Program-made: the position numbers and the translations under genes
Part shown: positions 35,660 through 47,902 of the stretch, one piece after another
How the letters are laid out: each line of letters begins with the position of its first letter
Position numbering within the stretch: the stretch's first letter is position 1
NCBI GenBank assembly: GCA_958299035.1
Contig: CATQJL010000305.1
Span: 74,492,792 to 74,556,791 of the forward strand
Length of the DNA: 64,000 nucleotides
Direction: 5' to 3'
Origin: Cylicocyclus nassatus
Taxonomy: Eukaryota; Nematoda; Chromadorea; Rhabditida; Strongylidae
Notes under the pieces: generated by a model
Told to the model about the DNA's origin: nothing
Databases searched by the model: none
The model's input: only the letters and a program-made list of their open reading frames with translations

Positions 35660-36944
35660 TCGTTTGATAAGAAAAGCGATAAATTTTTAAAAGTTTTATG
35701 ACTGTAATATAGCATGTCGACAACGATAACAAGCAGTCAGAAAAAAGGCAAAGCTGTACAATAATTTTACTCATAAACCTGCCTTACGAGGATACGGTGC
35801 TGAACGTATATTTGAGAATGTCAGTATGAACGAATTTTTAAAACGATTTAGAACTCACGAGTTGCTAAATTTTTCGAATAACGAATAATAATTATATATT
35901 TTTAATTATTAATTTATTAATTTTTTAAAGATAATTTTCGAATAATAGTAATAATAATAAGTTGTAGATCCAAAAATTTAAAAAGGAAATGATTGAATTG
36001 ACAAAAAAATTTCTGTAGCAAACCCTAGATTGGAAGCCTTACTCAAAAGTCAAAGATAGAGCTTCGTCTAGTGGATTCATTCTAGGTGATTTTCGAGGTT
36101 GGAGAAAAGCTATGAATGACAAAAATTTTGCAAGAATTTGAATGAATTTTACAAGAAATATGTAGCAAGCCCTTGATTGGAAACCTTAACCGGAAGTCAA
36201 AGACAGAGCTTCATTTAGTGGATTCACTTGTGATAATAAAGCAATAATAAATTCAAAAAGAATCGCTAAGCGGCCTATCGTAATTCACAAAGAAAATGGT
36301 GATTTATTTTGATAGTCTTCAATATATGGCGAAGTAGCGGGGTTTCTTGTAATAAGGTCGCAACGCAATATTTGATTTATGACCCGCTCTCCCCATTACT
36401 TCGTTCCTTGTCAGAATTTTGATCATACCCGATGAGAGTAATTATTTATCAAACTTATCTTCTTCCCAGCAAATTTTACGAGCACCTACGCGATTCAACT
36501 ATATTTTTTGTACGAGTTCAAAATAGCTCCACCATCGAGTTTCGCGGATGGCTTGAAGAAAATCTGTCAAGGGAAGCGCAAAGGGGAAAGCCTTCTTTTT
36601 TGTGTACATGGTTACCCAATACGATGCTGCACTGGCTGTGTTGTCTGGGCGATAAATGCCACTTTCTCACATTTTATGATTTCCGGGAAAATGGGAAGTG
36701 TCAAGGATGATCTCTGAGCAAGTGGGAACGGATCCTCAAATTTTATGATGAGAAGGAACTGCAAGGGGGTTTACATTATCGAAAATTAAAAATAACATCA
36801 TCTTATAACCCTACAAAAATCAACAGAACATTCATCAATAAGGAAAGGTAACAGACATTTTCTTTTCCATCGTGTAATGGACTGAAATCAAATTACTTCA
36901 ATTTATTTTGCTAAAGAGTGATTACTGAACAAATTTACCTTCAT

Positions 36945-37985
36945 CATGCTCTGTAATTATGGCATGCTTATTAACCATATTCTACTCATCATATGTTTAT
37001 TTCACTCCTCACGAGGTAAATAGCTTCCCATTCGTTCAAAAAATCCAGAATTTTTTTTTACAAAAAAAAAACACTCAAAATGATTTCCACTCCTTCTTGT
37101 TTTTCCCATCTCAAAAAAGCAATTACTAACACATTTAAATGCTTAGAAGACAGCACCGTTGACATGAAAATGACTCGACTCGAATCAATTTTAATGGTGG
37201 TAGAAGAGTGACAGAGCAATTGATGGATGACAATTTTGTGTGCTCGTGTATGTACGCAATCTACATAGATCTTCTATTACTCAATGGTGTTTCGACTTTG
37301 ATTGAAATCTCAGAAATGTCGAAATATCAAAACAATGTACAGGTCTATAAAACTTTGATTGAAACTGTATAACACTGCCACACAATTTTTTTTCATACTG
37401 CATTCATCCTTTGAGACAAAAAGATCCGAATCAAAGCATTTTTATGAGAGTTCTTGACTTTTGTTGAAACAGAATCAAAAACCGTTTCCATATTTTCAGT
37501 GTCGGAATTTTCTGATGACTTAAACACAGATCAATTAGAAAAGCTACAGATATTTTTGCAAGGGAATTCTACCCTAACATACTGCTTAAAAAGCACTATT
37601 TTTCCAGGAGATTTTCTGCAATAGGAAAAATGAAAGGCTGATGCACTTCTCATGGGAACAAATTGCGTACATACCCGAGCACACAAAATTGTTATCCATC
37701 AACTGCTCTGTCACTCTTCTACCACCATTAAAATTGATTGACCTCGAGTCATTTTCATGTCAACGGTGCTGTCTTCTAAGCGTTTAAATGTGCTAGTAAT
37801 TGCTTTTTTGAGATGGGGGAAACAAGAAGGAGTGGAAAACATTTTGAGTGTTTTTTTATAAAAAAAATTCTGGATTTTTTGAACGAATGAGAAGCTATTT
37901 ACCTCGTGAGGAGTGAAATAAACATATGATGAGTAGAATATGGTTGAAAAGCATGCCATAATTACAGAGCATGATATAGACGGGG
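36945..37985. repeat. Inverted repeat with about 310 bp arms
   Basis: Left arm about 36945-37258, right arm about 37640-37985, facing each other with a spacer near 380 bp. Matching landmarks are CATATGTTTATTTCACTCC against GGAGTGAAATAAACATATG, and AATTGATGGATGACAATTTT against AAAATTGTTATCCATCAACT. Copy A has only the right-arm sequence (24490-24850), so the left arm is an inverted local duplication. Confidence 0.85.
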
Positions 37986-38659
37986 GGTCGAATAGCAGCA
38001 GCAGAGCAGCACGCACAACAATGGAACCTGAGCAGATTACATAAAGGGGGCCTGAGGCGACGGCCAGGAGTGCAAGCGGGGGGTGGGAAGTGTTGATAGA
38101 GCCCTGGATCAGCTGTGCGGGCTGAGGGCGAGTCATAGTGCAAATGACTAAGTTCTGAGCTAGCCCTTTAGACTATTAGGATTATTAAGACTTGCAGAAC
38201 ACCAGCAGCTTGTCCCTCCTTTCGTCCGTGTCTCGGTAAGAAGAAGTTCAGAAGGAGGAATCGATGTGCGGTTGAAGTAAAATCGCGCTTCCCGTCCGTA
38301 AACCGACACCACGCCCGCCCATCCCTCGGGGAGCAGTCCGCTCTACACACCTTCGAGACGGGCCGGAAGAGAACGTTGAGTAGAAAATGCGAATTTCTTA
38401 CAATGACTCGGTGCATCCACTACCTGTCACACTTATCATTGCGGGTTCGATCCGGATGTGACAAATGTGATGGCCCTGTCCCTCAGTGCAATGTGTTTCA
38501 TCGCTTTGCCCTTCTCCTCGCTTACGCGGATGTGTAAGAAGTCAAATATTCGCAATAAATCGGGCAGAGCCCATGCGACATACATAAATCTCGGATTTCG
38601 AGACAAAATGTACACCTACACAAATAAAGGGGAAATAGTAGTACGTTGAAAATATTGAA

Positions 38660-39190
38660 CATTTCAGCACGGTCCAGTTCAATGTCATAAACAGCATTGA
38701 GCGTGGGTCAGGAGCGCTAGACCGGGGGTCGTATTAAGAGTAAGAGCAAAGGGGGAGGGGGGGGGGTCGTGATCAAGAAGCGAATTTGTTCAGAAAAGTG
38801 AGAAAATATTACGATCGAGTAAAGTGAAGAAAGCGCCCAACCGTGGATTTCACAACTCTACCAGAGGAGTGACTTTTGTGAACAGCATGCTGATTAATGC
38901 GACTAACGAAGTCTCAGCCAAATTCCAATTCGTCTACCTTACACATACCGTAAGGTCACCAAAGAAGCTTTTTTATGTAAACAGGGTATTATTTCCGTAG
39001 TCAGTATGCCAAAACAAATCAACGAGCTCTACAAACCTTTATCTATAACATTCTCTAGTGTCTAAAAAGCATGATTTTCAAACATGATTAACCTGGTCAG
39101 AAATGAAAGAAGTCAGCTTTTTGTATTCATAACGAAGTATTACTCTTTATCAATCTATTGTAGAAATTGGACTTCATATCGCTTTCAAAT
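38660..39190. other. No gene seen; poly-G tract
   Basis: Contains a run of G near 38752-38767 and ordinary AT-rich sequence before the small gene at 39192. Confidence 0.4.
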
Positions 39191-39191
39191 A

Positions 39192-39554
39192 ATGAATCAA
39201 GAAGTGCTGCCAGAGTCAGTCACCGCCTTTTCTACTTCCGGTGCTTCAACTCCACCTATCACGCAAAGCCGGAACAAGTTGAGGTAAGCTCAAACACCTA
39301 TCGTAGAATCTTCGAGGTTCATGCTAGCTAATCATATAAAGCTAAGGTGGAAAAGATTCTTCGGTGCTAAGGTTAATCGGATCAGGCGCAACCCCCGCAA
39401 AAGGTCAGGCTGCCTGAACTTTTGAGGGGTTGTGTCTGATACCTTTAACCTGCCTTTGGAATCCAGAAATCGTTTCATTTCTAGTATGAGTATTGAACTC
39501 ATAGCTTTTTATTGCTACAGTGGAAGCTTGGAGCCGTTACGCCATACCCCATAG
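39192..39554 (+). CDS. Small two-exon gene or 5' part of a larger one
   Basis: Exon 1 (39192-39283) starts MNQEVLPESVTAFSTSGAST and ends at a strong donor, TTGAG/GTAAGCT. Exon 2 (39521-39554, acceptor TTGCTACAG) fits in phase and adds SGSLEPLRHTP before TAG. The product would be 42 residues, Ser/Thr/Pro-rich, without a signal peptide. The short second exon is weak; exon 1 may instead join further exons not found. The intron holds a long hairpin. Confidence 0.4.
39351..39466 (+). repeat. Long hairpin (about 115 bp) in an intron
   Basis: GGATCAGGCGCAACCCCCGC... pairs with ...GGGGTTGTGTCTGATACC around a loop near 39411; the pairing extends outward through GGTTAA/TTTAACC and GATTC/GAATCC. It could be a small MITE or a microRNA-like precursor. 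No TSD was identified. Confidence 0.7.
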
Positions 39555-41927
39555 GCCCATTCAGATCAAAATCAGCCGTCAAATTATGTGTGATTGTGAA
39601 GTGCAGTCACAGAAAATCGGGCGTACAGCTCAAAAATCTGATAACTCTTTAAAAAAGGATGATGTCGTCTAGAATGTCACACTCCGAAGTTCCGGAGGTC
39701 AAGAGAAGGAAGAAGAGGTCGTTTGAGAGCTTGCATGAGAGGGGAGGGGTCGTTTTCGAAAAACTTGTGCCTAACCTCTTGCTCAACTCTGATATAATTT
39801 AGAAACATGCGTAGAGCACCTTTGTCCCATTCTTAATTTTCATTCACAGAGTATTTGAGTACAGGCGCCTCTGATGAATTCGAAGTTTTTGCAGATGTTG
39901 TGCAACTGATTTTCGACTTAACTGAGTTCCCCTTTTTCGCATTTAATAAGTCTTTTTTTTCTGTGAATACTGTTTAGACTGCAAGCTGAAAATTGCTCAA
40001 TATCACTTGTAACAGTCGTAATTCAAATCTCTGCTAAGCAGAGGAAAAAAGAGCAAGGACCAGAAGAGCTTTTTCAAAGCATTTCTTAGAAATATTGGAT
40101 GGAATCTTGCGCTAACAGAAAATTTTTACGAGGATGTACAGTCCGTTTCCACCACAAATTCTATGTCCATGTCCATATCAAACAATTTATTTCTGTATTT
40201 ACTAACACAGCTTTTTGCTTGAAAGAAGGAGTTAAAAACAATAATTTCATCTTGATATCTTCAACTTGAAATGCAGCGCACCCAATCATAATGGTTATCA
40301 TTAATTTTTTTTGTTCAACTACGCAGAAACACTTCCGAATAATTGAATGTAGTCAGCAGAGCTGTTAGTCCTTTTGTATGATGTTTTGTTCCTTTCTTGA
40401 CTTTTTTATAGCTACAACATTTGTAAGATCTCAGTTTGTGGCCTGGGACACAAGCACGCCATAGAAAGGGTTTGTAACCTCCATTTTGTTCTAAATACCA
40501 ATTGAATACAAATTTTACTGGATACACTTGATAATGGATATAAATTTTTCAAATACAGAAACAAAGATCTCGTGAATAGTTGAATCATGGTGATGTGGAT
40601 AAAACAGGCGTGACCTGTGCAAATCTAAGGAACATAAAAGTCACCAGACTTGCTATTATGATTATGCTTCGGAGCTGGAAACACGTGTTTTGACTAATTG
40701 ATTTCAAAGCCAAATTCTTTTACAGTACCACTAGATTCAAATCGGCCAACATATGCTTCAGTGATCTATGTTCATGCCCCGATTTACATTTACTAGCTTA
40801 AATATTGCGATAATGATACACTGCGCTAATCTCATCAGCTCTTTCCGGTGAAGGAGAGGTTAGAAATGAACGCAATTATTTACTCACATTCTGAATATCA
40901 TAATAAAAAATAAGAATGAAATGAAGATAACAGAGTTTGTATAATAAAAGTAGATTTCGAGCGAGATGTTTGGACATGAGATTTCATGTAATAGATAGAA
41001 AATAGTAAATAAGAAATTCTGAAGGACTAGACAGGCGAGCGTCAGCTAGTTTTACAAAGACGATAATTGTTTCGAATAAAAGGTGAGAAATTTCCAAAAC
41101 GCTGAATCCCCTTTTTGGCGCATGGATGAAGATAATGATAATTAGAAGTGGAAACATGCATGTAAAAAAAGTTATAGACAAAAAACCCCTTCAACAACAG
41201 ATCTTAACCGAATTCTTAAAATGCATCATGAAATTGAGCTTATGCCTTGCAGAAGGTCAAAATTGCAAGAAATGATTGGAAGCAATGTGGAATTTGTTTT
41301 TCTTTTGTGTTTTCTATCTTTTTTATGTTTTCTATTCTTCTGAGTTTGATTATTCGGTTATTTCTTTTGGTTTATGTGCAGCTTTTTCCCACTATACTAC
41401 ATCCAGATGAGTTTGCAAGGACAGGCATAATCTTTCTACCACTATGGTTTAAAGAATGTAAAGTAATTGTTCTTACGAAGTTCCTCATACAAATCAAAGA
41501 TTTCACATGTTCTTGTACATATCGTGAGAGGATCATGTCAGTTTACCGATGGTTTAGGAAAAATTCTTATCTCATTGTTACCATTATTTTAACTACAATC
41601 AAAAAATGCAAGCTTCTCGTAGAAGAAGCATGCACCACGAAAAGATAAAACGAAAACCAAAACAACAATTAAAACACCTTTAAAGAAAGTGCTTTTCGTG
41701 CATGGCGATTTAGAGAATGTATAATCTGAAACCTCTAGAATTCTGTAACATTTTCTTTGCATTGTTGTAAAGCTGCTAATAGCATTCGTCGCGATTTGCA
41801 CGATTGAATAAGATAGAGTGAAATTTTTTTTCAGAAGAACTTTCGACAAAACACGGAGAAAATATCATTCGCCTTTTTATCGTTCCTCTTCGTAACTTAT
41901 CCACATGTAAGTTTGTTTAGAGTTTTT

Positions 41928-42984
41928 TCAGACTTTATACACAGAAATACATATACGTTCTGATCGAAAACTCAAGATTATGCCTTGATTAGCAAAGTCT
42001 ATACTAATTCTCTTCCAACGCGTCAGCTCCAACGATATAAAGCACGAATTATAGAAACAAATGTTTTCACCACCTATATAACTGTAATGAACGAGCAACC
42101 ATGCATAAGTTGACAAGTTCTTGAGTGAAAGACAATTTCTTCTCTGTGAATTCAGAAACTCTGACTATTATCGATATGGTTGCCTCTTCTCTTCGAGGGT
42201 AAATACGATTCAAGAGATGATGATCATATACATACTCAAAAGAACCCACTTATGTTTCTTTGTATTGAAAGATCAAAAGTTTTCCACTTCGGCTGTTTCT
42301 TAACCTTGGCATCGTGGATAGTTATATTTGACTTGATCGAGCGTAACTCCAAAATTGATATCACTTCTTTATTGGCTAAGGCCCCGGTCAGACTTCACGC
42401 GACTTAATCGTCGCGACCAAATCGCCAAGATTTCCATTCATTTTCATTTCACATTCAAAAATTTCGGTCTGGAAAAGTATCACAACCGAATGCAAGTTGA
42501 TCTGCATGAAATGATGTTGTAACAGTTGTCTCCTCGCGATTCAGTCGCGACGATCAAATCGCGTGAAGTCTGCCCGGGGCCTAACGTTTCATAGCTTTTG
42601 CCTTCGTCAGAGCCTGGAGGCCAAAATGGTTTGAATGCATTGGCATAGACGTCAAGAAAAGATTCAAAGTACCACTCGAATACGGAGTGCAAAAAAAAAT
42701 CATATTCACAAGCAGATACTCACCTTAAATAGTACAAAAATCCGTCCGAAGACCACCTATATAAGAGTGTACCTCATCTCCGAGGCACAATCGATTCCGA
42801 TTTGAATCGGTTATGGCAGTTGGCTGAGCCACGAAAATGTTTTTGTAATTAGCTGGTCCTCCCACAATGTAATCGGTGACACTAAGAGTCCAACTGCAAT
42901 ATACGTTTGAGTGTACACTCTGGTGGGGGCCTTCCAAGTTGTGAAGAAGTTCGACGTTCCGGATTCGATCGGATGCCATGCCTA
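41928..42984 (-). pseudogene. Multi-exon gene relic, exon broken by a MITE and truncated by an RTE element
   Basis: Minus-strand open pieces look like exons of one gene. Exon A (about 42752-42980) has YCSWTLSVTDYIVGGPANYK and LCLGDEVHSYI, ending at TATATAG/GTGGTC. Exon B (42305-42613, acceptor GGCCTCCAG) joins in phase as GSDEGKSYETL, then is cut by a 202 bp MITE and resumes ANKEVISILELRSIKSNITI. Exon C (about 42115-42240) has YDHHLLNRIYPRREEATISI. Exon D (41928-42081) has GGENICFYNSCFISLELTRW and ends RICISVYKV. B to C does not join cleanly in phase. Upstream of A the sequence changes to an RTE element. Cysteines and length suggest a secreted protein; the family is unknown. Confidence 0.6.
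42380..42581. mobile_element. PIF/Harbinger-type MITE inside an exon
   Basis: 202 bp, ends GGCCCCGGTCAGACTTCACG and the inverse of GGCCCCGGGCAGACTTCACG, flanked by TAA at 42377-42379 and 42582-42584. A 3 bp TAA/TTA duplication with GGCC-type ends is typical of PIF/Harbinger. With its target duplication it adds 205 bp, so the host exon loses frame. Confidence 0.9.
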
Positions 42985-45900
42985 GCTAAGAGCCAATTGG
43001 GCCAGATCCACCATCGTCTGGCTCTCCGACCGCTAAGCGGTCCCCGCTCCATACCTTGAGTTAGCGATCTCCTCGTGGAAATCCAAGTAGGTCTAGTAAG
43101 TTTGCCCTTGCAGGGAAGTTTTTTTACTCGTTCAGCAAAAAAGGGAAATAAACCCTGCACATCGAATACGGCGCAGAGTGGTAACTAGAAGATGTCAGGA
43201 TCCTCAGGTCGCCATTCGGCACTCGACAAAAACAAAAACGCGTCTCCCGCACGACAAGCCATAGAGAGTAATTCATACTCTGCGCAAACGCCAGGAGAGT
43301 CTCCACTGAAGACCTCCATGCTCTTCTCGACGCCGCAGAGCATATCAAGTAAACGTCATAGGACAGATGAGTGGTAAGACCCTCATTATTCGTAGTGAAA
43401 AAGTCCCACTATGAAACCCTGGAGGCGTTGGCTTTGTCGTCCACCTTGTCGATTCGCATGAGATCCTATCACCTCGATTAGCCATTCTACGATTACGACC
43501 TCCACGGCAGAGAGATCATCAGCATCGTTCACTGCTATAGTAAAACATCAGCAGCTGACGATTCAGAGCTAGATGCTTCCTACGAAAACGTCAAAGAGGT
43601 CGTCCGCAACGAGAGTCCTCCTACACAATTGTTATGAGCGACTTCAGCGCGAAAACTGGGATGTCCTGGAAGAGAAATATTGGATCGAAGAACTTTGGTG
43701 ATGAACTTGGGAACGAAGACGGCAACCGTCTAGTTTCCTCGCCGCACGATTTTGTGTTTTTCTATCTACATAAAGTAAAACAATGCAGGTGGACATAATC
43801 GCTCAACCACACGACTCACGCGGAGATAGTCCAATTCTTATCAACCGAGGGTGGAACTTGCTACATGTCTGAGTAGTTCCTTCTGCAGTGGCTCCGATCA
43901 CTACTTCTCTTTAGCCATAGTATATTCAGTCAAAAGTTGGAAAAGAAGGTTTGACACAGGTGTTGCACGAAGAAAGACTGTTTAAGACGGCAACAGCAGA
44001 TGAGCCCTATTAAGTTGCGCCTGGATCATCGAGAAGGATGATTACCACCATATGACTGCGATCGGCTTTGAAACAGACGCGAGCCTGCGGAGATGGCGCC
44101 TGATTAACTTCTGAGGAAAACTTGAAACGCATCCGGAAAAACACCAAGGTGCTTGAATTAGAAAGATCTTTGAGGCAGGATCCATCTCGAGCGACTGATA
44201 GCCAACAGCAGTTGCAGAACAGCTTTGCAGGAGGATCTCAGGAAGCACATGCAAACCAAATATGGAAGCAGCCGAAGAAAAAAGAAGTATTAAGAAGTGC
44301 CGAAGCGATCTCTGTGAATATAACATATTACTGGCTTCACTGTTGAACAACAATGGGACTCCGACTTCTTCCCGATACAAGATGGAATCTATCCGACACA
44401 ATTACAAGACTAACAACAAAAACTTTTACAAAAATCTATTCCGCTCATCAATAGCCACGCCGACGCCCGTTGTCCTCACGAATACCGCCACTGGTTCTAC
44501 CTGTTGAAGTGCGCACGGCGGTTCAGACCATGAAGACATCCACGGCTTCAGGACCAGACCATCTTTCCGTCGAATTTCTGCGAGACAGAGTACATCGTCT
44601 ACACGAGGTTCATGAGACAATTATTAGGTTGGTGCAAAAATAATAAGCGTTTTTATTTGCTTGCTTTAACAAAGCAACCAGACTCAACCCAACAAAGAGT
44701 GAGGGGTACTGTTCGATAGAGCAAAGCAAGCTCTACAAGATGGCACTCATGCCTTTGCGCCATGCTCGATCCACGGAGAGTTCGAACTCAAAATCTAAAG
44801 ATTTCCAAATGCCCAAAAAGTCGAAAAAAAATCAGATCTTCGTCCAAATAATTTCTACGGACCTCCCACTCGCTCATATCAATACTATCGATATCTGATA
44901 TCCATATGTGCAATTGCCGTATTTTTTCCTTGACTAGAAACTGAGAAAACGAAAATTTCCCTGATTTTCTCAAAGCAATGCTGAGCCGTTTTTGCATATG
45001 TAGTTCTATACTACAAGCCTAGGTAAGCATAACTGAAGATTTTCAGCCCATTCCAAGCGGTGGTTTTGGAAAAATAGCGAATTCGGGTTTTTTCGTTTCA
45101 GTTCCAGTGCTAAAATCGACATTTCTCGAAAACTACAGCTTGGAATGGGCTGAAAATCTACAGTTATACTTATCTAGGCTTGTAGTATAGAACTACATAT
45201 GCAAAAACGGCTCAGTATTGCTTTGAGAAAATCAGGGAAATTTTCGTTTTCTCAGTTTCTAGTCAAGAAAAAAATACCGCAATTGCACATATGGATATCA
45301 GATATCGATAGTATTGATATGAGCGAGTGGGAGGTCCGTAGAAATTATTTGGACGAAGATCTGATTTTTTTCGACTTTTTGGGCATTTGGAAATCTTTAG
45401 ATTTTGAGTTCGAACTCTCCGTGGATCGAGCATGGCGCAAAGGCATGAGTGCCATCTTGTAGAGCTTGCTTTGCTCTATCGAACAGTACCCCTTACTCTT
45501 TGTTGGGTTGAGTCTGGTTGCTTTGTTAAAGCAAGCAAATAAAAACGCTCATTATTTTTGCACCAACCTAATAACATCTTATCTTCGGAAGGAAAAGATT
45601 CCCCCAGCAAAGAAATTCAAAGACCGCCCATTTCTTAAAAAAGAGCGAACGAGAGGACCCAGGAACTACCATCCACCCTGTCGAAAATTTTACAACCTTC
45701 TCACAAAAATTATCCTCGCTTGCATATCCAGGACACTGGATGAAGCCCAACCCCATACACAAGCTGGATTTCGCCAAGATTCACTGTCCGTCGAATTTGT
45801 GCGGGCCGGGGACAATGTCTACACGAGATTATTTGCATCGCACCTGACATCTTACCTTCAGAAGGAAAGGATTACGACTAGTGGAGGACTTCAAGAACCG

Positions 45901-47190
45901 TCCATCTTAAGAAAAGCGAATTGGAGGACCTTCGAAACTAGCGCTGAATATGTTTGGAGGTTTGTTCTACAAGTTTTTCATAAAAATTATCTAGGACACT
46001 GGATGAAATCTAACCGCAAAAACAAGCTGGATTTTGCAACGGATTCAGCTGCATGGACCAAATCCGGAAGTTTCAAAGGTCATAGAAGTCTGCTTAGAGT
46101 CCGATGCCTTTCGTTCTACGAGAAAGCCTTCGACGGCGTTGGAACCAACACCTTCCTGTTAGCGCTAGTCGATTAAAGAGTGGGCGCAGCTTACGTGAGG
46201 ACATCAGCCGACTGCTACAAGGCTTGCAACAACGATACAACTGCATTTCAGAGCCCCCTGAATTTAACTGGGAAGAAAGTTTGACAAAACGACACTATTT
46301 CGCCGAAGCTGCATTTCGGCACTGCAATGGATTCTTCATTACTAGACTGGGATGAAAGGGGCAAAATTGATGGAAGATTCTTGCCAAACCTATGTTTTTG
46401 CGGATAAAATCGTTCTTTCAAGCAGTATCATTGAAACTGGGACGATGCTGAAGGAACTAAACGAAGTAGCGGAGAAGACCGGATTGAATAAGATAATAAA
46501 TAGAGATAAATCGGAAAATGACTCAGTCCAAGACGGACGCTCTTTGCGAAGATGCGGAAATGGAATTGGAAAGCACCCCTATTAAGGGGACTTCTTCTTA
46601 TGTGTGTCTTAGGCATTCCACGAACATGTAAGACGATTCGCTGGAAGATAGGAGAAGAATCGTAGCATGTGCCGCCTTCGTGACTCTGAAGGAAGCCACC
46701 CGACCGACTGACGGAGAGCTTCGAACCCACCTGCTTGACTTAACCATTCTCCGGGTGCTCTACTACGCAGTTGATTGGGCCGACACTGTCGCCACGTCTA
46801 AAGCTCGACGACCACTCACAGAGCGCTCGAGCGCGGTCTTCTGAAGGCGATCCGATGCAAACAACGTCTTCTCGGACTTCGCAATACAATTCGGCGGAAT
46901 ACGTTGCGAAAGCGAAGCCTCGATGAGCTGGTCACATATGAAGGGAACAAACGGCAGATGAACACTAAGAACATCAAAAGATTCCTCGCCAAGCAAAAAG
47001 TCCCCGAGGAAACCCACACCAACGTATTGGGCAGACGTGCTCGTGGAACGGATGGACCAGTTGAGACAACTGGGTACGATTATCACCTAAAACTTGTGGA
47101 CGCAGCACCGACAACAACCAAGAAGGATTATGGATGTTTGAAGCGATGGATTGCATTGCACTGCCTTAAAGCCTGGCCAAACCTAAATTT
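42985..47190 (+). pseudogene. Long degenerate RTE-family retrotransposon
   Basis: Plus-strand element with endonuclease and RT parts, riddled with frameshifts. The endonuclease region spans about 43430-43920, with a residual MSDFSAKTG (GDFNAK-like) near 43634 and CSGSDHYFSL near 43884. The linker EYNILLASLLNNNGTPTSSR is near 44318-44375. RT entry SGPDHLSVEF lies near 44550. After the MITE come TSYLRKEKIPPAK, ISRTLDEAQPHTQAGFRQ, then a second, shifted copy of the same stretch to about 46180. Further fragments run to about 47150. The 5' edge against the gene relic at 42984 is approximate. Confidence 0.85.
44624..45571. mobile_element. 948 bp palindromic mariner-type MITE
   Basis: Ends TTAGGTTGGTGCAAAAATAA and inverse, with TA at 44622-44623 and 45572-45573. 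The arms pair over more than 400 bp; only about 45075-45125 is unpaired. Mirror ORFs at 44788-44997 (minus) and 45199-45462 (plus) both read MQKRLSIALRKSGKFSFSQF, so they are arm sequence. Same terminal family as the element at 7293, but a different interior. Confidence 0.92.
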
Positions 47191-47902
47191 GTAGGTCCTC
47201 CTCTAATCTGAGATTATCCGTACCATTTATTTCAACTGTGCAGCTTGCAGAGCGCAAAGGTATCGAAAATGGGCTTTCTCTGAAGCCCCAGATTTGAACT
47301 AGGATATGCTCGCCAGAGTCAAGACGCAGAGCCGTTGTGGGACCCTGCGGTTACTGTAAGATCTCTGCGTGTCAAGGGCAGGCTTCAAACTGCAATGCCC
47401 TTACCCGTCTGAAACCGCCGGTATCGGTCTGAACCCACTTGAAACCAACCGCCGCAACATACCAAGTGAGAAAAGCGAAAGGGATATGTATGGAATATAA
47501 CATCATAAAGCAGGCGTGAAATAACGCGCGTTGTGAAACGTACATATCATTTACGAGTAACTCGACGACATAGGTGCGATAATGTGAAAATTTGCTCGCC
47601 TCTCCTTTCACCCCCCTGAGCCGGGACCAAGGTGACCCCCCTCACCAAAAGAGAACAAAATCAACAGTGAGGTAAGATTAAGCAGAGGAGATATTTGTAC
47701 GGAAATTGTTTGTGTATCGGAAAGGAGGAGGAAGATTTATAGGCATTCACGAACTTCCGGAAGGAAAAAAAGTACCTTCTGTAGTTGCAGCAACGTCAGC
47801 GAGGAAAGTTCCGTGGTACAACGTTTCCCTTTAGTTTCAGGGATAAAATAGTTGTTAATAGTTAAATAGTTTGCTTAGAGTCTGCTTATAGAAGTACTTA
47901 GT
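47191..47902. other. No recognisable gene
   Basis: Sequence after the RTE element up to MITE-related sequence at 47903. Small ORFs only, without splice support. Confidence 0.4.

Larger units (their letters stand above)
30495..35885 (+). repeat. Duplicated block C (copy of 55126-60350)
   Basis: Starts at CATAAAGGTAAATTGTG and follows block D closely to about 35880, with much higher identity than blocks A and B. Block C has two insertions missing from D: a CAGGG MITE at 32106-32783 and a GC-rich element at 32847-33469. Block D has about 1.1 kb (59107-60207) missing from C, and about 40 bp near its start. Both carry the small secreted-protein gene. The piece 31161-31987 shows no other gene. Confidence 0.92.
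36130..41800 (+). repeat. Large duplicated block, copy B
   Basis: Partner of 23390-29050. It differs by a 300 bp inverted copy of part of itself (36945-37260 versus 37640-37985), by an extra partial repeat of its first 120 bp at 36015-36085, and by containing unrelated sequence near 38660-39800. An ORF at 36508-36717 (starting MYEFKIAPPSSF) and a minus-strand 141-codon ORF at 37711-38136 lack intact partners in copy A, so I do not call them genes. Confidence 0.8.

Noticed and set aside
44788..45462. Mirrored ORFs starting MQKRLSIALRKSGKF
   Set aside because: Inverted arms of the mariner-type MITE; no transposase motif.
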